In this document: piece by piece, positions 30,701 through 39,179 of the stretch
Position numbering within the stretch: the first letter of the stretch is position 1
Layout of the letters: the number at the start of each line of letters is the position of its first letter
Source of the DNA: Euglena gracilis
Lineage: Eukaryota > Euglenida > Euglenophyceae > Euglenales
Length of the DNA: 64,000 nt
Reading direction: 5' to 3'
Assembly: GCA_039621445.1 (NCBI GenBank)
Contig: CP154956.1
Location: forward strand, 20,611,295-20,675,294
The notes under the pieces: generated by a model
Database searches by the model: none
What the model was told of the DNA's origin: nothing
What the model saw: only the letters and a program-made list of their open reading frames with translations
Program-made: the position numbers and the translations under genes

Positions 30701-33700
30701 CTTCCCTGGGGCTGGTGACCTTCTTCCTCCTCCCAGCACATGGCCGACAAACTCCACTCGGCGCATGAACAGCTTCACCTTCTTGGGGTCCGAGACCCAC
30801 TTGTCGCGCTCGAGCGCTGCCAGCGTCTCCCGGACATCTGCGGCATGGGCCTTCAGGAAGTCTTCTTCCGATTGGCCGACTTTTCTTTTGGTGCAGATGA
30901 TGATGTCATCAAAGTACGGCCTTGAGTGCCTTTGCAGTCCGGCACACGTCGCATCGATGTCCCGTTGCAGCAGTGCCGGGCCCACATTGATCCCTTGTGG
31001 GACCACAGTCCACTGCCACAGGCCGCCCGGCATTTGGATGTTGGTGATTGGCCGGGACTCGGCGTCAAGGGCGACTTGATGGAAGGCATCCCGGAGGTCC
31101 ACTGTGCTGAACAGCTCACATCTTGCTTGCTCGGCCACGATCTCCTCGGTGAGGGGCAGCGGGTAGCTGTCCGGCTGCAGCTGCTTGTTGGTGAGCGCGT
31201 AATCGCACACCAGTCTCCACTTCCCGCTTTTCTTTTTTATTGGGAAGGCGGCTGCTCTCCACGGTCCCCTCCCGGGTTCCAGCTTGCCGTCCTTCCGGCA
31301 CTCTGCCTCCATTTCCCTCAGGGCATCATGCCTTTCTCCTCTCAGGTGGATCACTCTGCCCACCACTGGCACTGCTCCTGGCTTCAGCCTGAGCACGGCC
31401 TTGCCGTGCGTCCCTCTTGCTGGGGGATTTGGCCACACTCTTTCCCGGAAGACGCGTCCTGCGTATTCATCCAGGATTTCTTGCCGGAGCTTGGATGCCA
31501 GTGGATCTGGATGCTCGTCGTCTGACTGCACCACGCCTCTGATTTCCACCTGCTCGCCCTGCACTTGGAGGATGTGCCTTGCTGCTTCCTGGAGTGCCTC
31601 GTTGTCGGAGATCTCCTCATCCGACGCACCTTCATCCTCCTCGGCTTCATGGACCTCTCCGGGGATGCACATCCGCATTTTCTTCACCAATGCCAGCATT
31701 TGCTCCTCCACATCTTCTTCTTCTTCCCACAGACACTCTTCTTCCTCTTGATGTCGTGTTGCCGTTGATGACAGGGGTTGCTGGAGGGGATGTTGGGTTG
31801 AGGATGCTGGGTGTGGTTGCGGCTCTTGCTGGGTGACCACTGTTGCTGTCGATCTTCCTTGTCCTTGGACGGTGCTGTTCTTCTGCGCCCACAGCACCCA
31901 CCGTGGCGGATCATGCAGCTGGAGTGCATCTCTCCATGGCTGCACGTCGAGGCGATTGACCTTCAACCACGGATATCCGAGGATGAGGTCGCAGCCGATG
32001 TCCCCGTCGTGTGCGGTGACGGTGCTGCTCCACTGGCTGCCCACTGGCACGCCCTCTTCGGTTCTCGCCTCGAAGGAGAGAGTGATGGTGGCCTCGTTCT
32101 TCCCTCCGTTGAGCTCTTCGCCACTCACTGTCTTGAGCAGCAGCGGCTTGCTGGACTGCGTGAAGCAGGCTTCTGGCAGCAGGTCCCTCCGGCAGAGAGA
32201 CGTCTGGGCTCCGGTGTCGATGAGCGCTTTTGCTTGGTAGCACTCACCATTGGCTTCCACGGTCACTTCCAGCAGCAGCTGGCATCCGCCTCCTCTCCTT
32301 TGCATCCTGCCCACTCGAAAGCGGGCCGGCTTCACATGCCATGGCTTGATGGTCACCTCTTGCACTTGGCTGTTGCGTACTGCTCCTTCTGCTTCGGTTG
32401 CTGCTTGTGGTCCTGTGCCTTGGCACAGGTACTCCACCACGCCGCTTGGGATTCTGTACGCCTCCTCTCGTGACACTCTGTGGGGGCACCTGCCTCCCAG
32501 CTGTAACCGGTGGCGCCGTCTTCCTTTGTCCCCTTGCACCGAGCTTTTGCATCGGCCATGGTTATACAAGTTGGTGAGATCCCTGGCCATCTCCTTCGGT
32601 AACCAGAACCGGGTGGGCTTCCGGTAGCCGAAGTCTTCGAACATGCAGTAGTCGAGGTCCACGAAGGCCAGGTCTCGGACTACTCGCCTCCTGCGGAGCA
32701 GCCCGTGCCGGGGATTCTCGATCCACCACTTCGCCGGAGCGAGGTACTGGATGATCTCCCTTGTCTTCCTCACCACCGCATCTGCTTCCCTCAACCGCCT
32801 CGGCCTTGTCGTCATTGCCGATGAGTACTCGGTGCATGGTGGGGATGCTGCCACCAAATCGAAGTCACCAGGGGAATACTGCTGCCAGTACTCCCATCGC
32901 CGGATGTCTGCCACCACATCGGGATGCCACCGGGAGTCCCAGTCGACACTCACGACATGGTAGCCCATTGCCTCGAGGGCCCGGCGGACACTGCCCGTCC
33001 CGGAGAACAGGTCCAGTGCCCAGAGCTCGCGTCCGCGGCTCTGCTGGTGCTTCTCTTCTTTTGCTTCTGGCGTCACTGAGCCTGGAGGCACGGATGTGGA
33101 TGTGGCTTGGGTGATGTTGCTGGATGTTGGATGTGGATGTGGTGTTTCTTGTGGTGGATGTTGCCTTGATCCTTCTTGAGGCGGTTGTGGTTGATGCTGG
33201 GAATCGCTTGGTGGTTGGTGTTGTTGGTGGGGATGCGGCGATGTAGAAGTCGGTTCCAGTGGAGGTTGTTGTTGAGGTGGATGCTGAGACGAAGATGAAG
33301 GTTCTTGTGGGAGAGGTAGTGGGGTGTTTCCTTGTGATGATGATGGCGGTTCGAGTGGCGGCTGTAGTGGCAGTGGATATCGCGAAGTAGATGACGGTTC
33401 CCGTGGGTGATATCGTTGATGAGGATGTCGCTTTGCTGAAGGTTCCAGAGGCAGCTGTTGTGGTGATGCAGATGACGGTCCTGGTGGGAGTTGTGGTTGA
33501 TGTGGATGCCGTTGAGATGACGAAATCGGTTCTGGTGGCGGTTGTAGCGATTGTGGATGTTGCGGAGGAGATAACGGTTCCTGTGGGCGATGAAGTTGGT
33601 GTGGGTGTCGCTGAGATGACGGAGACGGTTCTCGTGGTGGCAGCCGCGAAGGTGGGTGTCGCGAAGAAGATGAAGGTTCTGGTGGACGATAATGTTGGGG

Positions 33701-34822
33701 TGGATGTCGCTGCAAAGATGAAGACAGTTCTCGTGGCAGCGGCTGCGATGGCGGATGTCGTGATGTGGATGAAGGTTCTCGTGGGAGTTGTGGTTGGTGT
33801 GGATGTGGCTTAGATGATGGAGTCGGTTCTCGTGGCGGCAGCGGCGATGGTGGATGCTGTGGAGAAGATGAAGGTTCTGGTGGATGTTGACGTTGGAGTA
33901 GATGTCGCTCTGATGATGATGCGGGTTTGTGGGGTAGCTGCTGTCGAGGTAGTTGTTGCGGTGAAGATGAAGGTTCTGGTGGGAGTGGTCGTTGGGGAGG
34001 ATGCAGCTTGGATGACGGTGTCGGTTCTAGTGGCGGCGGCTGCAGTCGGGGTCGGGGTTCGGATGTCCGTTCTGGTGGGAGATGTCGTTGGAGGAGACGT
34101 TGGGGTGGGGATGACGGTTCTTGTGGATGATGCTCGTGGGGTGGCTGCAGCGGGTTACATGTCCGTTCTGGTGGGGGATGTCGATGGTGGAGATGCTGGG
34201 GTGGAGATGACGGTTCTTGTGGCGGATGATGCTTGTGGGGTGGCTGCAGCGGGTTAGAGGAGCGTTCTGGTGGGAGCTGTTGATGGTGGGGAAGTTGGGG
34301 TGGAGATAACGGTTCTTGTGGCGGATGATGCTTGTGGGGTGGCTGCCGGGTTTCGTGTCGCTTGTTGTCGGGATGTCGCGTGGCTGTCAGGCTTCTTGGG
34401 TGCTCTTCTTGTTGCCGGTCGGTGTCGCGGAGTGGATGTTGCTTTCTTTGGGGTAGGTGTTGTTTTTCTTGTTGTGGATGCCGGTTGGTGTCGCGGGGAG
34501 GGTGTTGTGTGGTAGATGTCGACCCTTGGTGTGGTTGTCGCGATGAGGTTGTCGTTTTCTCCTTCTTAATCCTCTTACTTCCTTTTTCCTTGGAGTGGAT
34601 GTTGTTCTTTGTCATTGATCTTTGCCATTGCCTTGGCAGAGATCTCTCCCCTTCTTCTTCCTTCCTTCCCTTTGCGCCTTGATCCTTGTCGGGTTGTGTC
34701 ATCGGAGGTGATTGTCTTGGCTTGCGGTTTCTTTTCTTTTTCTCCACCACCTGCCATCCTTCCTCCTCTCGATGCCTGGACAGGGTGGTGGAGCACACCT
34801 GCACGGTTCTCACCTCGTGCAC
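27740..34822 (-). CDS. Pol polyprotein: C5-methyltransferase, protease, RT, RNase H, integrase, chromodomain
   Basis: 2360 codons. Residues 1-590 are basic, then rich in HPPQEPSSS-like degenerate repeats. About 598-800: cytosine-5 methyltransferase with motif I ALDLFSGTGSVRRAL, acidic VSVDWD, catalytic motif IV AASPPCTEYS (Cys near 661), and motif VI WWIENPRHGLL. Further on are CMFEDFGYRKPTRFW and a C-terminal RIPSGVVEYL. About 863: aspartic protease ALIDTGAQTSL, flap/end DLILGYPWL. RT follows with catalytic PYFDDIIICTK near 1300. RNase H has RTDASDYAVGAAL near 1466. The integrase zinc domain is HAQTGH ... CSYC near 1890-1928, and its catalytic core CIDLFVM, SDRGPHFAG and ANGRAEQ. About 2247-2310: chromodomain WNVEKVVTHRR ... 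VQWEGSTELTWEPL. The first codon in this frame is GTG; expression is probably by -1 frameshift from gag. Confidence 0.92.
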   Translation of the reverse strand: MHEVRTVQVCSTTLSRHREEEGWQVVEKKKRNRKPRQSPPMTQPDKDQGAKGRKEEEGERSLPRQWQRSMTKNNIHSKEKGSKRIKKEKTTTSSRQPHQGSTSTTQHPPRDTNRHPQQEKQHLPQRKQHPLRDTDRQQEEHPRSLTATRHPDNKRHETRQPPHKHHPPQEPLSPPQLPHHQQLPPERSSNPLQPPHKHHPPQEPSSPPQHLHHRHPPPERTCNPLQPPHEHHPQEPSSPPQRLLQRHLPPERTSEPRPRLQPPPLEPTPSSKLHPPQRPLPPEPSSSPQQLPRQQLPHKPASSSERHLLQRQHPPEPSSSPQHPPSPLPPREPTPSSKPHPHQPQLPREPSSTSRHPPSQPLPRELSSSLQRHPPQHYRPPEPSSSSRHPPSRLPPREPSPSSQRHPHQLHRPQEPLSPPQHPQSLQPPPEPISSSQRHPHQPQLPPGPSSASPQQLPLEPSAKRHPHQRYHPREPSSTSRYPLPLQPPLEPPSSSQGNTPLPLPQEPSSSSQHPPQQQPPLEPTSTSPHPHQQHQPPSDSQHQPQPPQEGSRQHPPQETPHPHPTSSNITQATSTSVPPGSVTPEAKEEKHQQSRGRELWALDLFSGTGSVRRALEAMGYHVVSVDWDSRWHPDVVADIRRWEYWQQYSPGDFDLVAASPPCTEYSSAMTTRPRRLREADAVVRKTREIIQYLAPAKWWIENPRHGLLRRRRVVRDLAFVDLDYCMFEDFGYRKPTRFWLPKEMARDLTNLYNHGRCKSSVQGDKGRRRHRLQLGGRCPHRVSREEAYRIPSGVVEYLCQGTGPQAATEAEGAVRNSQVQEVTIKPWHVKPARFRVGRMQRRGGGCQLLLEVTVEANGECYQAKALIDTGAQTSLCRRDLLPEACFTQSSKPLLLKTVSGEELNGGKNEATITLSFEARTEEGVPVGSQWSSTVTAHDGDIGCDLILGYPWLKVNRLDVQPWRDALQLHDPPRWVLWAQKNSTVQGQGRSTATVVTQQEPQPHPASSTQHPLQQPLSSTATRHQEEEECLWEEEEDVEEQMLALVKKMRMCIPGEVHEAEEDEGASDEEISDNEALQEAARHILQVQGEQVEIRGVVQSDDEHPDPLASKLRQEILDEYAGRVFRERVWPNPPARGTHGKAVLRLKPGAVPVVGRVIHLRGERHDALREMEAECRKDGKLEPGRGPWRAAAFPIKKKSGKWRLVCDYALTNKQLQPDSYPLPLTEEIVAEQARCELFSTVDLRDAFHQVALDAESRPITNIQMPGGLWQWTVVPQGINVGPALLQRDIDATCAGLQRHSRPYFDDIIICTKRKVGQSEEDFLKAHAADVRETLAALERDKWVSDPKKVKLFMRRVEFVGHVLGGGRRSPAPGKLAAVQKWELPKNVSSLRAFLGLCNYYSGYVRMFAEYAAPLQEKLKLPRELAKAGSKHPVTWTKEEEKAFERLKQALVADLELYHMDPTKPFVLRTDASDYAVGAALEQFPLVEGLPSLADIKPGASIPVAFMSRKLTDGQRQKWDTRDKETYAIVSALDKWAPYILDNEVLVLTDHKSLQGWYKEHVAGVGPQGRRARWHAKLNNFRLEVIHVPGQANTIGDALSRWAYPASQGFKDITWHGTDQDTKEMQKQIQKEKEEERSCPKATHPIDTATEEKQVCIIRLKHKTTENTEVAVTTRAQMKKNQAAPTAKGSTDMETPSPAHQGTARPTRPTREASSMPKKNEKPAVPQTSSKSAKDSVEDEEDVVEITAPTAETPKEKDATTSTADPTTSSPHQHPDTSIMQPQPPSSSIPAPLPSSSSPDIPTSSPTTSAPDHPITDPADAEEDIDIYTMDWGPHYEKCPRWQTVWHDTKIGDPWPKGYRVEHKRLLKDGVWCVPTGLVGKVLRAQHAQTGHWAGEMLMKEAHRFFQFADEEEAKKLAERMQKICSYCQAVEHPHQPLHLKVTPTPVPPHIMTSVCIDLFVMPEVEFEGKLFNVVAGCVDRHSGWVVATAHHTRGLTAAKVAKAMYRKWWSPHGIPSVITSDRGPHFAGAWWRTMCALQGVRHAYSQAHHHPANGRAEQMGAQLQKQLRHIHEEKGIPWVEALPIAVQRLNDKEGPSGLSPYEVLYGRHRPYAGVPYEPPTKAEDAVSFFERQKLVDKKVADTVNQLHHKKTEQLNKRRKELPPLQVGSKAWYLRPRGRPGEKLESYWLGPCRVMERRSEHGYVVELQEGRMQEAHRCQLKAYTEGDEELGSPVKLFHFKQARSDPPTGIDEWNVEKVVTHRRTPGGELEFKVQWEGSTELTWEPLHHFFHSYSQPIVDYFQKKNLKEDVMAHLAKHPTEVSRVWLSAVEGGPRQDKKWPLEWEEPPTEWTWEEKEANQQL

Positions 34823-37800
34823 TTCCTCCTGCCGGTCTCCGGCTCGGGGTTTTGACTGCCTGCCCAGGCCTCCTCCCCTGGGGCCTGGGCGGCCCCTTCA
34901 CTCCTCCCACTCCTCCACTGCGGCGACACTCCTCCCCCGGCCGCCGTCTTTTCCTCCTTTGCCTTTTCCATCTCCCTTTCCTTTGCTCTTGCCTTTCTCA
35001 TCGCCTTTGCCTTTGCCACCCTTGTCTTGTCCACCACCTTTGCCATCTCCTCCCTTTGACCATTGTGGGTTGCCTTTCCTTTGCCTTTGGCATCCCACGA
35101 GTTGTTCCACGACGCTCCGCCTTGGTACGGGGCATTCTGCCACTGTCCCGATGATGACCACTCTGGTTGTCGATCTCCTCCCTTCACCGCCGGTGGCGGT
35201 GACGGTGCACTTTGGGTGGGCTGTGGTCCGGGTTGCACCGTGCTTGTCGGTTGCTCCTCCTTCTTCTCAGACACCTTTGGAGGTGTCGGGGGCCTCTTAT
35301 CTTGCCGTTTGTTTCCCTTGCCCACTTGCCGGACAGCTTCTTCCTCTTCTTCTTCCGCACCATCCCACTCTGCATCCACTTCCCGGTGCCACCGCGGCTG
35401 TGGCCGATGGTCTTGCCTTTGGGGGCCGGAGCTTTGCTGCGGCTCGGGCGCGTTGGCGATCCGCTGCTCCGTTCGGAGCCAACGAGTCATCAGCTCGTTG
35501 ATTTCTTTCGGCCCCAACTCCGCATTGTCCGGGGAGACCTTGACAACGCTCCCGCCTTGGAGCCGCTGCCGGTCATAGAGCATTTTGATGGCATGCCGAT
35601 GCTCTTCCCCTTGCGGCGTCACCTTCACTCGCTTGCCGAACCGTCGCACGGCAAGTGGTCTCAGCCCGGTCTCCGCCAGCACCATGTTCTCCACCTCCTC
35701 TGTGGCCACATCGATTGGCAGCCCATCGAGCACCAAGGTGCCCCTCTCTGTCCTTTTGTCCTCCTCCATCGCCAGCTTTCTTCGCCACGGATCCCTTGGG
35801 ATCGCATTCATCAACAGGCGACTCAGTTCTGCATCACTGACATCGCCAAGTTGCCCACCCAGGGTCATCATCTGTGCGTAGAGCTCACGCCACGACTTCT
35901 CTGTTGGCTTGCCCGCATGCGCCATCTTCAGCCGGTGGAGCTTGCGGCGGAGGACCTCCTTGTCTTCCGCCCCGAACTCCAGGTCGAGGCGCGCCCAGTA
36001 CTCTTCGTACCCGAGGTCCGGATTGGCTTCCAGCTCCTGGTCCACCAGGAGAGCCCCGGCCTCATCGAGTGCACTTCGCAGCAACGCCAATCGCTGTGCA
36101 TCGGTCATTGCTGGCATCAGCCCTTCCGTTTCTCGTAGAAACGGAATCCACTTTCTTCTCCACATTGGCCAGTCCTCTGCAATCCCGCTGAACCTTCCGG
36201 GATGTCTGCCGCTGATGGACTCCAGGAGTTGTGGGGGTAGGAGTTGGAGTTGTGGACTGACGGTGTGTGCTTGCACTGGGGCGATGGTCACTTCCACCCC
36301 CCGCACCGCCGTTCCGGTTGTGCTCCTGGGTGGCTGTGTCACTTGCGTCATTGGCATCACTGCTTGTACTGGGATTGATGTCACTGCTTCACTTTGCACC
36401 ATTGATCGCGTGCTCTTTCTTGCCAACCTGAGCTCCGGTCGCACCGCAACCGAAGATTGTTGTCGTGCTTGTATTTCTGGGTACGGTTGGGACGGGAATG
36501 TGTGGACCTCTGCACGTTGACGGACTTCTTCACGGGGGATGTGTGGTTCCTGGATGGGCGTTGTTGTGCTGAGCTGTAGCCGTGCGACTTGTCTCGCCAG
36601 ATCTTGCACTTCTCGCTCCATCTGTTCACTACTGCTCACATTGGGGCGTGATTGTTGCCGGATTAGCTGGATGTCCCTCTGTATTTCCCTGAGCTGTGTC
36701 TTTGTCTCCTTGATGGCCTTGGAGAACGCTCCCTCTCCATGGAGCACTCTCTCCCGCAGCTGTCGGATGCCGTCCTCCACCTCTTCCGTTGATTGGAGTG
36801 GTTGTTGTGGGAGTTGAAGTCGTCTGATCTCCTCGTGCATCTTGTTCTCCACCCGCTCCATGGCCCTTGCCAGTGCTTCGTCCGCCACCTCGACCTTCTT
36901 GCTCAGCCGGAGAAGGTCTCTGTCCTTCTCATCTTTGGCTCGGGCCATGGAGGTCTCCAGGGCTTGTACCCTGGCCCCAAGGTGGTGGAAGTCGTGCACC
37001 TGGATCTCGAGCTTCCGGACGTACTCCGTCGTCTCGTGCTTGAACTGCTTGTTGTTCTGCTCGAGGGCCTGCACCTTGAAGATCAGATCCTGGATGAGTG
37101 TGTCGGATGTGGTCGGTTGTTGGAGTTGTGTTGTCTGTTGTTTTTGCTTCATCTCCTGGATCTCCTTTGCCATCACCGCCACCTGAGTCTGTTGTGCTTG
37201 TTTCATTGCCTCCACCTCCTTCTTGATCGCCGTCACTTCCTCCACCATTGCCCGTTTCAGTCGGTCTTTCGATTGTTCGATTTCTTGGATCCGCACTGTC
37301 ATTCTGTTCATTGCCACCTCCATCTCCGGGTTCTGGATAGGTTGTTGCGGTTTTGGTGATCCTTTTGCTGCTTGTTGCTCGTGTTCGCGCCGCATCATTT
37401 CCACTAGGGACCGGATGTCGCTGTTTCGCGTTGTTGTCTCCATCTTGATCTGCTCCTTCACCATTTGAACCTCGCTTTCGACGACGGTGATTCGCGCATC
37501 GTGTTTGCTGATAGTGTGGATTGTCGCGGCGTCGACGGTTGCACCTTTGGAGGACGATGAAGCCGCTTCGGTCTTGATCTGCTCCTTCAACCCTTGGACA
37601 TCTCGTTCCACCATCGCGAAGCGAACCTCGTGCTGTGTGATCGCGGTTTGCGCAGCACTCGCGGCTTCGTGCAGCGTTGTGGTCTCTGCCGCGCATCGCA
37701 TCGAAACGTCATACGCACGCGTTGCTTGCTCGCGGACGAGATTGACTGCGGTGTCGCACGCGGTGATTTGTCGTTTGACTACCTCGATGTCTTGTTGTTG

Positions 37801-38688
37801 TTGTGCCGCCATCTCCTTGATGTCGTTGAACACCTCGTACTGCTTGTATTCACCCTCGGTAGGCCACCATCCTCCTTCAGACCCCCAAGGTTCCCACCGT
37901 TGTTCCTCCCACTGCTCCTGCTCCTCTGTCTCCTCTGCTCCCCCTTCCTCTGGGGAGAGTCTCGGGACCTTCTGGGGCCGGGGAGTGGCCCCAGAGGAGA
38001 ACGGGGTCCGCAGCCCCATGTCTCGGCTCCCTTGGGGGGGCTGCGGTCCGTCGGTTGGGTCTGGGACGTCGGATGTCGGGGAGGAGTAGGATGGGGGATG
38101 AGGGCTGAAGGATGGGGGATGTGGGGTGTATGAGGAGGAGGGTGGGGGACGGATGGAGAAGATGGAGGGATGATTTGGGTCGGAGTCGGTGGGAGAGAAG
38201 GGTGGAGGCAGCACTGATGGGGCTTCATCGAGCGATGGGAACGGGGGGAAAAGGGGATTTCCGGTTGACTTTCCTTTCCGTGGGGTGGGGGTTCGATCCC
38301 GAGGGCTATCGAGATCAAAATCATTTGTACTTGGGGACAGCAGGGCTAGGGCTGTGCATTGGGCATCCCCGTGGGGGTTACCACGGAGATGTGATGGGGG
38401 GCCCCCGTAGGGGATTGCGGGCATCGCTGGGGTGGGGTCGCCGAGTGCTGGGCCTCGGCCGGTGATCTGAAGGTTCACCTCAGAGTGGGCCGCGAGGAAT
38501 GGGTTGTTGTGTGGGGTAGGGTAGTAATCCTCTGCTACCAGTTTCCCAGGGGGGGTCCCGGTCTCGCTGGGGTTCCGGCAGGGTGGGTCCCGGGTCACGG
38601 ATCCGGCGAGGGGGGGTGCGCGGGTGGGCTCAGCCCCCACGGAGGCCCTGGGAAGCTCCGTGGGTGCTTGGAATGGGTTGGGATCCAT
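34810..38688 (-). CDS. Gag-like protein with long coiled coil
   Basis: 1292 codons. N-terminal ~250 residues are proline/serine-rich. From about 280 to 720 there are charged heptad-like stretches (many E, K, Q, V and M), predicting an extended coiled coil. About 830-960 resembles a retrotransposon capsid: HPGRFSGIAEDWPMWRRKW, a helical region, then LLMNAIPRDPWRRKL. About 985-1055 (TLVLDGLPIDVATEEVENM ... GSVVKVSP) has an RRM-like beta-alpha pattern, which is inference. The C-terminus is basic and glycine/lysine-rich without a CCHC knuckle. The ATG at 38688 lies within the LTR, and the frame runs through the primer-binding site; an internal Met may be the real start. It overlaps pol by 13 nt in a different frame. 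Confidence 0.85.
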   Translation of the reverse strand: MDPNPFQAPTELPRASVGAEPTRAPPLAGSVTRDPPCRNPSETGTPPGKLVAEDYYPTPHNNPFLAAHSEVNLQITGRGPALGDPTPAMPAIPYGGPPSHLRGNPHGDAQCTALALLSPSTNDFDLDSPRDRTPTPRKGKSTGNPLFPPFPSLDEAPSVLPPPFSPTDSDPNHPSIFSIRPPPSSSYTPHPPSFSPHPPSYSSPTSDVPDPTDGPQPPQGSRDMGLRTPFSSGATPRPQKVPRLSPEEGGAEETEEQEQWEEQRWEPWGSEGGWWPTEGEYKQYEVFNDIKEMAAQQQQDIEVVKRQITACDTAVNLVREQATRAYDVSMRCAAETTTLHEAASAAQTAITQHEVRFAMVERDVQGLKEQIKTEAASSSSKGATVDAATIHTISKHDARITVVESEVQMVKEQIKMETTTRNSDIRSLVEMMRREHEQQAAKGSPKPQQPIQNPEMEVAMNRMTVRIQEIEQSKDRLKRAMVEEVTAIKKEVEAMKQAQQTQVAVMAKEIQEMKQKQQTTQLQQPTTSDTLIQDLIFKVQALEQNNKQFKHETTEYVRKLEIQVHDFHHLGARVQALETSMARAKDEKDRDLLRLSKKVEVADEALARAMERVENKMHEEIRRLQLPQQPLQSTEEVEDGIRQLRERVLHGEGAFSKAIKETKTQLREIQRDIQLIRQQSRPNVSSSEQMEREVQDLARQVARLQLSTTTPIQEPHIPREEVRQRAEVHTFPSQPYPEIQARQQSSVAVRPELRLARKSTRSMVQSEAVTSIPVQAVMPMTQVTQPPRSTTGTAVRGVEVTIAPVQAHTVSPQLQLLPPQLLESISGRHPGRFSGIAEDWPMWRRKWIPFLRETEGLMPAMTDAQRLALLRSALDEAGALLVDQELEANPDLGYEEYWARLDLEFGAEDKEVLRRKLHRLKMAHAGKPTEKSWRELYAQMMTLGGQLGDVSDAELSRLLMNAIPRDPWRRKLAMEEDKRTERGTLVLDGLPIDVATEEVENMVLAETGLRPLAVRRFGKRVKVTPQGEEHRHAIKMLYDRQRLQGGSVVKVSPDNAELGPKEINELMTRWLRTEQRIANAPEPQQSSGPQRQDHRPQPRWHREVDAEWDGAEEEEEEAVRQVGKGNKRQDKRPPTPPKVSEKKEEQPTSTVQPGPQPTQSAPSPPPAVKGGDRQPEWSSSGQWQNAPYQGGASWNNSWDAKGKGKATHNGQREEMAKVVDKTRVAKAKAMRKARAKEREMEKAKEEKTAAGGGVSPQWRSGRSEGAAQAPGEEAWAGSQNPEPETGRRKCTR
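34846..34852 (-). promoter_or_regulatory. Candidate -1 frameshift heptamer at the gag-pol junction
   Basis: In the gag frame the minus strand reads CA[A AAC CCC] GAG, an X-XXY-YYZ heptamer (A AAC CCC) 36 nt before the gag stop, where the pol frame (-1) is already open. CCC in the second position is less usual than AAA or TTT. No downstream structure was tested. Confidence 0.3.
38524..38539 (-). promoter_or_regulatory. Primer-binding site, initiator-Met tRNA type
   Basis: Immediately inside the 5' LTR the minus strand reads (T)GGTAGCAGAGGATTAC. The beginning differs by one base from TGGTATCAGAG, the usual complement of the 3' end of initiator tRNA-Met. Position and sequence both fit a minus-strand primer-binding site. 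Confidence 0.7.
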
Positions 38689-39179
38689 TTTTTAGTATTC
38701 CCGGCGGCGGAGTGGAGGGGGGTGCCTCCTGCGATGCCTCTGGGGGTCTGCGGAGCCGCTTAGGTGGGCCCTCGCAGGGGGGGAAATTGAGGGGGGACAG
38801 AGGGGGGGCGGAAAAGCCTGGGTGCTAGGGGTTTTCAGGGGGTGCTTCCCACCCTTATAGCCACTTAGCCCAGCCAAATCCAGCAAGTACCTTTGAAATT
38901 GCCTTGGGGCGCTCCTGGTAGGCCAATTCCTTGAGGTTTTCTTTGATCTCCTTGAAGGTAATTTCTCCTTTGGCAGTTTCCTTTGGTTTCTTTGAAATCT
39001 TTGTATTTGATTGAATTGAACAATTGAACTTGAAAACTTGAATTCCAATGCACAAATCAGATTGAATCCATGGAAACAAGGGAGCCTGCGGAAGGCAAAT
39101 GCAGAAAGGGGGTGGTCAGGTAGTAGCGGAGGGTTCCGCTACTTTGTGTGCGCATGCGCTCAGGCCGCCGCCGCCCACA
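38540..39179 (-). repeat. 5' LTR (640 bp)
   Basis: Same sequence as 24255-24894 by eye. It begins TGTGGGCGGC at 39179 (minus sense) and ends GGGAAACT at 38540. It contains the ATG (38688) that opens the gag frame, so either translation starts in the R/U5 part of the LTR or that ATG is not used. Confidence 0.9.

Larger units (their letters stand above)
24255..39179 (-). mobile_element. Ty3/gypsy-type LTR retrotransposon encoding a C5-methyltransferase and a chromodomain
   Basis: A 14.9-kb element in minus orientation: 5' LTR 38540-39179, primer-binding site, gag 34810-38688, pol 27740-34822, a long GC-rich 3' region, polypurine tract near 24895-24905, 3' LTR 24255-24894. The two LTRs are both 640 bp and look identical, suggesting a young insertion. 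It interrupts LINE A between codons of HLQD and AVRR. The bases GACG abut both ends (24251-24254 and 39180-39183), a 4-bp (possibly 5-bp) target duplication. Both large ORFs are open, so it may be competent. A methyltransferase captured by such elements is known in dinoflagellate and charophyte genomes. Confidence 0.9.

Noticed and set aside
33391-34257. Plus-strand valine/methionine/aspartate-rich ORFs opposite the Pol N-terminus
   Set aside because: Antisense shadow of the HPPQEPSSS-like repeats of pol; periodic composition follows from the repeat.
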